Shown: positions 56,641 to 64,000 of the stretch, piece by piece
How the letters are laid out: every line of letters begins with the position of its first letter
How positions within the stretch are numbered: position 1 is the stretch's first letter
DNA from: Eurosta solidaginis
Lineage: Eukaryota; Arthropoda; Insecta; Diptera; Tephritidae
DNA length: 64,000 nt
Assembly: GCF_040869045.1 (NCBI RefSeq)
Contig: NC_090323.1
Location: 267,162,392-267,226,391, forward strand
Direction: 5' to 3'
The notes under the pieces: generated by a model
What the model was told of the DNA's origin: nothing
Seen by the model: the letters and a program-made list of their open reading frames with translations, nothing else
Databases searched by the model: none
Translations under genes and position numbers: made by a program

Positions 56641-57137
56641 TATAAAATTTGTTTATAATTACAGATTATCGAAGTGAAAAATTTATATGGGAAACCTAGT
56701 TATTTAAATAACGATTAGGAGTTAAGTGCGAAAATGAACATAATCTAGTTATAAGTAAACTCGGTATTCAGAAGTTTTTCTTACACTTTACTGTAAAATT
56801 AGGGAGGGGCTAGGTATTCGATCGAAAAAAATGTTATATCGTGCAAAAAAAAGGAAGTTTTTATACACAATTTTCCGAGCGAATAGGGACAGCCATAATA
56901 TTAAGATAAAAAATTTATTCCATAACAAACACTATGAAATGTCAAAGAACTGGCAGACAGCGGAATGAACACGCTGAGTATATATAGTGAAAAATGTATA
57001 CTTAATAATTGGATGTAAGATCGGAGTGGATCAAAAATACTCAACATTTCATTCCCAAAAATAAGTCTGATTTACATACTCTATAGACGAGTTGCTGGGA
57101 AATTTATTTATAATTTATAATTTTTTTAACTTTTCAG
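56635..57137. other. Repeat scraps before the exon at 57138
   Basis: 56635-56765 is part of the AGATAATC-ended repeat. 56938-57055 is the scrap shared with 35988-36130. The stretch ends with the acceptor TTTTTTTAACTTTTCAG. Confidence 0.45.
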
Positions 57138-59013
57138 CCACCCGATCATAAAATTCGAAGCGTCGATGCCACCTCAGATGAGCAACGTAGGTTATACGTA
57201 GAAGAAATGTTTGAAAATATGCCCGATAGAGGAGCATTTCTTTCAGATCAGCCGGTACCACTGGACGGTACTTTCTTTTTAGTGATAATAAATCAGAAGT
57301 AAATAATTACCACAAACGCTCCACTAAACGATATAATTTTATACAATAAAATGAGATCCAACGATCCTCTATTTTATATCTTAAAATTTTTAAATATTTT
57401 ATATTTTCGAAGAACTATTTTACGCATAATAAATTAAGAGGTTTCCTCAGATTTAATATAAACTTATTGATTATTTTTGATGCCCGCATCATTATTGAGA
57501 GAGCAACATTTTAGATAGAAGTAAAAACTTCTGGGGTTTTAAAAAAAAATTAAGCCTACAACAACGCAACTGTGACGTCTTATATTTTTTCTAATATTTA
57601 CTGCGTCTCACCAATTTTATTCTTTAAATTTGCGATATGTATGATTTTTTTGGAAATTTTCTTTTGATGCATAGGGATATCCCGAATACATGATTTCATG
57701 TACTTTCGGGTAGATTGAGATATAATTGCTATGTCTTCCCAAGCTTTAAATAAAAGTATATTGGTGTTAAACTCTAGTCAACAATAACTGGCGTTTAAAC
57801 TCGCACTGAAAACCGTGCCTTAAAGGCGAATCGCAGATTTATTACAGCGTGTTTCTGTTGCGTATTTTTTATTAATTTTTTTTATGGATTGGTGCTAAAC
57901 AAGCTTCGCTGGGTGTTTTTTATGTGAAAAGGTCTGGCAACACTTCTTATTAGAATCGTGGTATTTTCTTCGTCATTGTCCTCTAGTTATTATTTTGAAC
58001 ACATCCTCAAAATGTTTACTTTGTGGACTCTTGTAGAGGCTTCTCTGTTATGTTTGAATGCTGTATGTGTCTTGCATGAGGAGCGCTTCCTTGCCAAATG
58101 TAAGCACTGGGTAATAGTGCAGTTTACGGTACCCACCGAAATTTGGGTCAAAATTTTTTTCAAGTGAGGTATCAAAAGACGCGTATTCACGTCTAGATCA
58201 AGAATCCGAAAGCGGAAGTTAACTTTTTTCACCCGATATTAACGAAAAACCGAAAAAAGACCCGTGGGTCCTTCCGAAACGGGGGTGGGATCCTTAGTAT
58301 TTTTGCGCAGAACACTTTTCTGCTTTGGCGGCCTTCGGCCGCGCTTATAAAAAATAAGGTAATAGTCTAGTTGAGGGGTCGACTGCTAATACGGTACCAA
58401 AAATATCAAGAGAGGTGTCAAACGACGCGTATTAGCAGTCGACCCCTCAACTAGACTATTACCAAAAATAACCCTGTGTTACGCCATGCCAAGTCCGGGT
58501 GTGTGGTATAACCGTGGCTACCGTCACGGTGATGCACAATTTTTTTTGTGAGTACAAACACAACAACAACCACATTAAAATCGCCAACTTCAACTGCAAA
58601 TATCTCCGGACAGAGATAAAATTTTTCTTTTCCGCCTTCGGATTATTGTTCTCGAGATTAATACGCGTCTTTTGATACCTCACTCGAAAATCTTTGCACA
58701 AGTTTAGGGTGGGTACCGTAAACTGCATTACTACCAAGCACTGTAGTTTTACTATTAAAGGGCTTATTTAAACATAAATCTATTTCAGTTGGCTGGGGTG
58801 CACAAGCAGCAAATATGCAGAATTTTGGTCAACCGACAGCAAAGGCACAGATTCTCAACCTGGTCCGTTCCATTCGTACCGTAGCGAAAAGTAGGTCCTT
58901 TTATCATTCATAATTATTTCAAGATGTAACACAGGCTCTTTATTCCTTTCTTTGCAGTACCGCTCATATTTCTCAATGTACTTGCGATACTTATAAAGCT
59001 GATACTTGGATAA
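57138..59013 (+). CDS. 3' exons of an unrecognised, probably tail-anchored membrane protein
   Basis: Three segments with good splice sites join in frame: 57138-57267 (acceptor CTTTTCAG, donor GTACTT), 58789-58890 (acceptor ATTTCAG, donor GTAGGT) and 58958-59013 (acceptor TTTGCAG, stop TAA). Together they give about 95 residues. A charged part (RSVDATSDEQRRLYVEEMFE, then MPDRGAFLSDQPVPLD) is followed by GWGAQAANMQNFG, a basic stretch (NLVRSIRTVAK) and a final hydrophobic segment IPLIFLNVLAILIKLILG at the very C-terminus. That suggests a single helix inserted tail-first, with a basic flank on the cytosolic side. I do not recognise the family, and no ATG exon was found in the window. The 1.5-kb second intron hosts a foldback element. 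It converges with Blos2. Confidence 0.6.
57268..58100. other. Intron sequence, nothing recognised
   Basis: First half of the intron between 57267 and 58789. AT-rich, with no repeat or gene seen. Confidence 0.45.
58104..58743. mobile_element. Foldback element with nested palindrome (intronic)
   Basis: Outer arms of about 90-110 bp: GTGCAGTTTACGGTACCCACC and GAGGTATCAAAAGACGCGTATT on the left occur inverted on the right (58655-58743). In the middle a perfect 36-bp inverted repeat (58358-58393 and 58428-58463) encloses a 34-base loop. Next to it the outer motif reappears as GAGGTGTCAAACGACGCGTATT. No ORF of note. Confidence 0.7.
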
Positions 59014-59021
59014 TGTCGAGT

Positions 59022-59027
59022 TTTATT
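59022..59027 (-). promoter_or_regulatory. Polyadenylation signal AATAAA of Blos2
   Basis: Minus-strand AATAAA (TTTATT on plus) 74 bases past the Blos2 stop. It is 8 bases outside the stop codon of the convergent plus-strand gene. Confidence 0.55.
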
Positions 59028-59100
59028 TGAATTTCATTAATGTGTATATAATATATACGTTTATGTTAAATCTAAAATATATGCTAGGTCAACTTAAAAT

Positions 59101-59643
59101 TCAATGTATTGTTGATTTTCGTTGAAGTACTGATTTTATCCGATTTTCTAGTGCAATACTGTAAGCATCTAATTTATATGCGGCAGCCTCCAACTTGTCC
59201 ACGGTGTCTGATATTTCATCAATTTGTTTCATTAAGGGTACCTATAAAATATATTATTATGAAATTAGCCAAAATTGAATGAAAACAGGTTATAGGAATA
59301 CCAATTGTTGGAATTTAATGCTTAGTTCATTTGTAGATACGTTGAGGTTTTCAGCAATTTGCTGCATATCTGCATATTTGGCTACAGTTGCTTTATTCAT
59401 TTCCTCTAATAGCTTGTAATCTTCCAGGGGTGCATTCAATTCATTACTTATATATTCCTCCGTTTTGCGAAACATTTTTGTTGCTAATCTACTGAGATTC
59501 GGATCGTGAGGATCTAATGCTTCAAAACTAGATGTGCTCGTAGAAAGTGTAGGTCCACGAATTGGCGAGTCTAGTAGTACGTTATGTTCCTGTGTTGTTT
59601 GAGGTACAGTAGCATTTGCCAACTGTTCAACTTTACTTTCCAT
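59101..59643 (-). CDS. Blos2: BLOC-1 subunit 2 homologue (two exons)
   Basis: Minus-strand exons 59643-59302 and 59241-59101 (60-base intron, donor GTATTC, acceptor TTTATAG) join in frame to 160 residues. BLOS2 is a coiled-coil subunit of BLOC-1, which sorts cargo to lysosome-related organelles such as fly eye pigment granules (family knowledge). The first ~50 residues are a low-complexity N-terminus. The helical core starts at LSRLATKMFRKTEEYISNEL and goes on with EDYKLLEEMNKATVAKYADM. Exon 2 supplies VPLMKQIDEISDTVDKLEAA and AYKLDAYSIALENRIKS. Order and length match the family. The start at ATG 59643 is the only upstream Met. The adjacent plus-strand frame (59584-59820) is a shadow. Confidence 0.93.
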
Positions 59644-59801
59644 TTTGATTACTTAAATTGGTATTATTTAAAAGTTTATAACTTTTTTCTCAACAGTCAA
59701 ATCATTATGAATGGCCTATTAGTAAACAAATTACAGCTGACTGCAATGCGATACCAGAGTTTGATTATTTTTAGTTTCCCCGCAGATGCCACCTTAATAA
59801 A

Positions 59802-59997
59802 TCACAAATCACAAAACTAGATTGCGCCTTGACGACTTCAAAATTGCTTCATTCTGCGCATTACGTCATAATTGACTCTTGAGCGAATAAAAAAAGGGCT
59901 AAAGAAAGTCAGTTCATAGTATGAACTTTATACGTTCTAAAAAAAAGGTAATCTAATGTTTACATGCGCAATGCGCAATCTTCAAATTTGATTTGTG
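59802..59997. mobile_element. CACAAATCA MITE, copy 2 (8-bp duplication TTAATAAA)
   Basis: It opens TCACAAATCACAAAACTAGATTGCGC (26 bases, read in two parts) and closes TTTGATTTGTG. TTAATAAA is duplicated at 59794-59801 and 59998-60005. It lies about 160 bases upstream of the Blos2 start and may fall within its promoter. Confidence 0.78.
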
Positions 59998-60035
59998 TTA
60001 ATAAATCCAATAAAACACAAGCGTTCCGGTCCAAT

Positions 60036-60303
60036 CATGGTTCAATTATGTACAGGTTGGCTCATCTCATCAGCTGATTTTATTTATGTCATTGCATGGT
60101 CGAAGGGATTGTCAAAAGGAGATGGCATACTCAAAATGAAACCAACACATTGGCAACATTTTACTTACACATACAAAAACTGCTATGTTTTATGTTTCCA
60201 TTCCATACCATTCGCACCAACACCAATACACAGATTTTGACAATATGAACAGACATATTTTGTTGCTTTACAGATGAGCCAACCTGTATATAGTTGAACC
60301 ATG
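60036..60303. mobile_element. 268-bp hAT-type MITE (CATGGTTCAA ends, 8-bp duplication GGTCCAAT)
   Basis: Left end CATGGTTCAATTATGTACAG and inverted right end CATGGTTCAACTATATACAG are followed on both sides by GTTGGCTCATCT. This gives about 32-bp inverted repeats with two to three changes. GGTCCAAT is duplicated exactly at 60028-60035 and 60304-60311. The interior is AT/CA-rich with no ORF of note. Confidence 0.85.
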
Positions 60304-60311
60304 GGTCCAAT

Positions 60312-60586
60312 GAAGCGTGATCCAGATACGGATAGATTTAACATGCAAATTCAACAACAATGTGATTCATATGGAATTTATACATGCCATACAAAAACAG
60401 TTTCGGGTAGTTAGCAATATATTTCACTGCTTACTTCTTTCCAGGCGAGCTTTCAATCCTACCAAAAACTCATTTGTACGTGTGATATTATTCCTCTTAT
60501 GAGTTACTCACGCATTTATATCAATTATATTGGTAGTGCCAAATTGACGGTAAGCATACGGTAAGGCTGGAGTGAAGGCCTAGACG
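60312..60586. other. Spacer, nothing recognised
   Basis: No gene or repeat can be supported between the MITE and copy D. Confidence 0.45.
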
Positions 60587-62131
60587 GCCCCGTCCGTCCG
60601 TTAGCACGATAACTTGAGTAAATTTTAAAGTATCGTTAATGAACTTTGGTATGTAAGTTCCTGGGCACTCATCTCAGATCGCTATTTAAAATGAACGGAA
60701 TCGGACTATAACCACGCCCACTTTTTCGATATCGAAAATTTCGAAAAACTGAAAAAGTGCGATAATTCATTACCAGACGGATAAAGCGATGCAACTTGGT
60801 AGGTGGGTTTACCTTATGACGCAGAAAAGAAAATTAGTAAAATTTTGGACAATGGGCTTGGCACCGCCCACTTTTAAAAGAAGGTAATTTAAAAGTTCTG
60901 CAAGTTGTAATTTGGCAGTCGTTGCAGATATCATGATGAAATTTGGCAGGAACGTTACTCCTATTACTATATGTATGCTTAATAAAAATTAGTAAAATCG
61001 GAGAACGACCACGCCCACTTTAAAAAAAAAGTAACAAAAAATTTAATATCTTTACAGTATATAAGTAAATTATGTCAACATTCAACTCCAGTAATGGTAT
61101 GGTGCAACAAAATACAAAAATAAAAGAAAATTTCAAAATGGGCTTTGTCCGCCTTTTTTCATTTAATTTGTCTAGAATACTTTTAATGCCATAAGTCGAA
61201 CAAAAATTTACCAATCCATGTGAAATTTAGTAAGGGTATCGCTCATATGACGATAACTGTTTTCTGTGAAAATGGACGAAATCGGTTGAAGCCACACCCA
61301 GTTTTTATACACAGTCGACCGTCTGTCCCTCTGCTCGGCCGTTAACACGATAACTTGAACAAAAATCGATATATCTTTACTAAACTTAGTTCACGTACTT
61401 ATCTGCACTCACTTTATGTTGGTATTAAAAATGGGTGATATCGAAAATTTCGCAAAAATGAAAAAATTTCATAATTCTATACCAAATACGAAAAAAGGAT
61501 GAAACATGTTGATTGGATTGGTTTTTGATGCAAAATATAACTTAAAAAAAAAAAAACTTTGTCAAACGGGTGTGATACTGTTTGTGGTATTACATATATA
61601 AATAAATTAGCGGTACTCGACAGATGATGTTCTGGGTCACCCTGGTCCACATTTTGGCCGATATCTCGAAAACGCCTTTACATATAAAACTAAGGGCCAC
61701 TCCCTTTTAAAACCATCATTAATACCTTTAATTTGATACCCATATCGTACAAACACATTCTAGAGTCACCCCTGGTCCACTTTAATGGCGATATCTCGAA
61801 AAGGCGTCCACCTATAGAACTAAGGCACACTCCCTTTTAAAATACTCTTTAATACCTTTCATTTGATACCCATGTCATACAAACACATTCCAGGGTTACC
61901 CTAGGTTCATTTTCCTACACGGTGATTTTCCCTTACTTGACTAGGGATGAAGGAAAATCGTTCAAAAAAACGTCACCCTTGGTCTACAATTTGGTCGATA
62001 TTTCCCAAACGTATGTGATATGGAATTAAAAACCACCTAAAAACCATCTATGAAACCCTACCAACGCAGCTAACCTCTCAGCTGAGTATGTAATGTTCGG
62101 TTACACCCGAACTTAGCCTTCCTTACTTGTT
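60587..62131 (+). mobile_element. Hairpin-ended long repeat, copy D, truncated at its start
   Basis: It begins inside the GTCCGTCCGTTAGCACGATA motif, so the first arm is missing. It ends with CTCAGCTGAGTATGTAAT, hairpin GTTCGGTTACACCCGAAC and TTAGCCTTCCTTACTTGTT. At least two 130-bp units lie near the hairpin end (about 61640-61900). A stretch near 61940-62070 (AGGGATGAAGGAAAATCG onwards) is not in copies A-C. Confidence 0.8.
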
Positions 62132-62424
62132 TACATTGGCTCTGTTTGTAGCAGCACCAAAAATTCGAACTGGCTCATATTGCTTGTTTTGGATGCGTTT
62201 TGACTAAGTGGAATTTGTTCGTAAGTTTTTGCTTTTCCTTCTTTCTTATGAAATTGTCACATATTTTAAGTTAAGGCATCAATAACCGATGCCAATTGAT
62301 ATGGATAAGTAAAAATATGGTTAAATAAGGATATCATATCGCCTCTTATACAAATTCTCCGGAATGAACATTTATATTCTACCGAAATTTTGAAATGCAC
62401 TGTAGCGACTGATCAGTGGATTAT

Positions 62425-62590
62425 CACCCTGTCTTGGCTGCCGTTTCGAAAACGTCCTATCTCCGAAAGATTTTGAAGAACGCCATATTTAAGAATTTGT
62501 TTAAAAAACACCCTATCTCAGGTTTATGCTCAGATATTGCGCTTTTGAAACAAATGCCAATATTGAGCGTTATTCACAGAGTTATTCAAA
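62425..62590 (+). repeat. Array of ~30-bp 'CGCCCTATCTCAG' units
   Basis: It opens ATCACCCTGTCTTGGCTGCC, then CGTCCTATCTCCGAAAGATT, CGCCATATTTAAGAATTTGT, CACCCTATCTCAGGTTTATG and a decayed unit. The steps are about 30 bases. Compare 41290-41530 on the other strand. Confidence 0.6.
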
Positions 62591-62649
62591 AATTTTTTAT
62601 AGGCCGATTTTTTATTGATTCCTTTCGTAAATTTATTCCTTACTTAATT

Positions 62650-62942
62650 GGCGTTTAACCGTTTAAGCGGTTATGGCCGTCTAACAAGGCCATAACAGTC
62701 GCTTAACTGGCGCCAATCGTCCACACGAAGGGAATTTAAATTGTTTCCCACCCGGTCCTTCCAACAGAGCGGGGCCGCCCTCTTCCTCTGCTTCCATAGC
62801 CGGGTTCCGATAAAAATACTTTCTTATCCGAAGCATCAGTAAGTCTTCTTCGGTACTTGCCGTGGCCAATGCGTAGAGGTCCGTAAATATGTCGAAGAAC
62901 TTTTCTCTCGAACACTCCCAGAGCAGCGTGAACAAGCTTCAA
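62650..62942 (-). pseudogene. LINE C-terminal fragment (RTE/CR1-like tail)
   Basis: Minus-strand frames contain LGVFERKVLRHIYGPLRIG, then RGRGRPRSVGRTGWE after a shift. These match the familiar ERK(V/I)LR.IYGP and RGRP.....W segments at the end of many insect LINE ORFs. The segment is short and frameshifted; clade assignment is tentative. Confidence 0.55.
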
Positions 62943-63132
62943 GTTTCAGGTAAATAGTTTGAACTTAAGGATTTTTTTGCATACATCATTGAGCTTAAGC
63001 TTGAACTTCTGAATTGGAGATTTAGCTTAGCTTTTATGCATGAGACCCATTATGTTCGCGTACTGCGCTCGTCAAATCAAGGTTCCAACAGCTGTAGCAC
63101 AATTTTTCTGTCAAGGAGCAGTAAGTAGGCAG

Positions 63133-63290
63133 AGTCCTAGAAAACGTATAGTATTTCCAAAGACAATTATTATGTAACATAGGTCCTGATTCTTGATAGG
63201 GGTTTTCGGTTTGGTCGCACGAACTTCTATCTCTGTGAGGTCCCTACGAACCGGCCAGTTCAAACTAACTAACCTAATGGGTATGTAGTC
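63133..63290 (+). pseudogene. 3' end of the AACCTAAC-tailed LINE, plus orientation
   Basis: AGAGTCCTAGAAAACGTATAG, TAACATAGGTCCTGATTCTTG and AACCGGCCAGTTCAAACTAAC are the inverse of parts of 44765-45210. The element ends near CTAACTAACCTAA. Confidence 0.65.
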
Positions 63291-64000
63291 TATTGATAAC
63301 CGATATACATACGTAAGCTATTTTATTTCATAATTGAGAATTTCAAACATTTTTGTTAAATGCCACAGCTTAGGGAACAAACCCAAACTACGCGACCCAT
63401 TTTCTACAACTTTTTATTCCCCCCACCCCCCCCCCCCCCCCTCCCCCCCTCGGTTTCCCCCGGTAGTGTATTTTAGATTATTGACTTCGTGACAAAGTCT
63501 CAATCGCTTCCCCTTGTGACCTGGTGTAATACCTAAAGAAACAGGACCACTTCAGATTCATTGCGGGACCAATTTGGAACCTTTCAGGATCACTTCATCA
63601 TAATTTTGGGTATAATTTCTGGCAAATTTCTGAGTAATTTCAAAAAATTATAAAATAAATTGTTATTATTCAAGCTAAAAAATGAAATTAAATTGTTTTT
63701 AAAGCCAATTTGAGATATTCTGGACAACAAGGGAATTTTCACATATTGTGCTTTTTTGAAGGCAGTTATACTTTTAGCGTTAATCCTTTAGGAGAGTCCA
63801 TATAGTAATATTATTTTCTACGGAACATATTTATTCGGTGTTCCGTAAAAAAATATCATTCCACCTGAGCCCCTTCTAACATTTTATTTTTTATTTGAAA
63901 AATAACTTAGTTTTGAGTTCCTAAGTAGATATATATTTTTAGTAAGAGCCAAGGAAGGTAGTCAAGAATGTATTTTATTTAGCTTTTGTCATGATAAATC
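63291..64000. other. Spacer with a poly-C tract (63418-63465)
   Basis: A C/T-only run with up to 18 consecutive Cs stands out in AT-rich DNA. No gene or named repeat is recognised in the rest of the stretch. Confidence 0.5.

Larger units (their letters stand above)
54893..56650 (-). mobile_element. Jockey-type LINE, 5'-truncated, split by a SINE-like insertion
   Basis: On the minus strand the RT (GVPQSGVLSPLLFNFYISKL and YADDCTI at 56584-56400) is followed by the thumb. After the insertion at 55577-55977 come RTATGCLLMSPEHHLHNEAR, PRDLRSHLRKHFEE and a CPAC…H…C knuckle near 55090. It ends with GGGGCGAAACATTGCTACAACAACAACAACA (read in two pieces; 54893-54925). The frame holds several shifts and stops, so it is dead. 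Confidence 0.8.

Overview
The window is eukaryotic nuclear DNA from a higher dipteran. The evidence is introns of 53 to 70 bases next to long introns full of repeats, AT-rich non-coding DNA, host genes whose closest relatives I know are Drosophila genes, and dipteran transposon families (mariner, hAT, PIF, Jockey-type LINEs, tRNA-derived SINEs). The repeat content looks tephritid-like (Bactrocera/Zeugodacus type). That last step is inference; no species can be named from the sequence alone.

Layout. 0-28 kb holds no host gene I can support. It contains a deleted mariner, Jockey-type LINE scraps, several copies of a long repeat whose ends share one architecture (subterminal inverted repeats, a 6-bp-stem hairpin and the terminus TCCTTACTTGTT), a nearly complete hAT transposon with an 822-codon transposase reading frame, and a long-terminal-inverted-repeat element carrying a deleted unclassified ORF. 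28.8-35.5 kb is a six-exon SLC36-type proton-coupled amino-acid transporter of 475 codons, with SINE and MITE insertions in its 2.6-kb fifth intron. 36-45 kb is again repeats: MITEs, SINEs and a 2.5-kb EN-RT LINE. 46.4-48.6 kb holds two compact convergent genes, a NudC-domain-containing protein 3 homologue (+) and nurim (-). 50.7-51.2 kb holds an intronless DUF4485-domain gene. 52-57 kb is repeats, with a deleted hAT and a Jockey LINE split by a SINE-like retroposon. 57.1-59.6 kb holds the 3' exons of an unrecognised tail-anchored membrane protein (+), convergent with Blos2 (-). 59.8-64 kb is MITEs, a further copy of the long repeat and LINE ends.

How the genes relate. The host genes are unrelated housekeeping functions: amino-acid transport, dynein/chaperone-type NudC function, an inner nuclear membrane protein, and BLOC-1 lysosome-related-organelle biogenesis. 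They are grouped only by position. Two convergent pairs have AATAAA signals for the minus-strand gene 8-12 bases past the plus-strand stop codon, so their 3' UTRs probably overlap.

The most interesting content is in the repeats. First, three related families keep complementary end sequences although those sequences differ between families, which suggests non-autonomous Helentron-like elements (inference). Second, a long-TIR element carries an ORF with a Cys-rich N-terminus and an FSDEQGERFHQD block. Third, four 274-bp hAT-type MITEs all have perfect 8-bp target duplications. Fourth, a SINE-like repeat shares its 3' tail with the Jockey LINE it sits in. Splice sites and reading frames were checked by eye; nothing was searched against a database.
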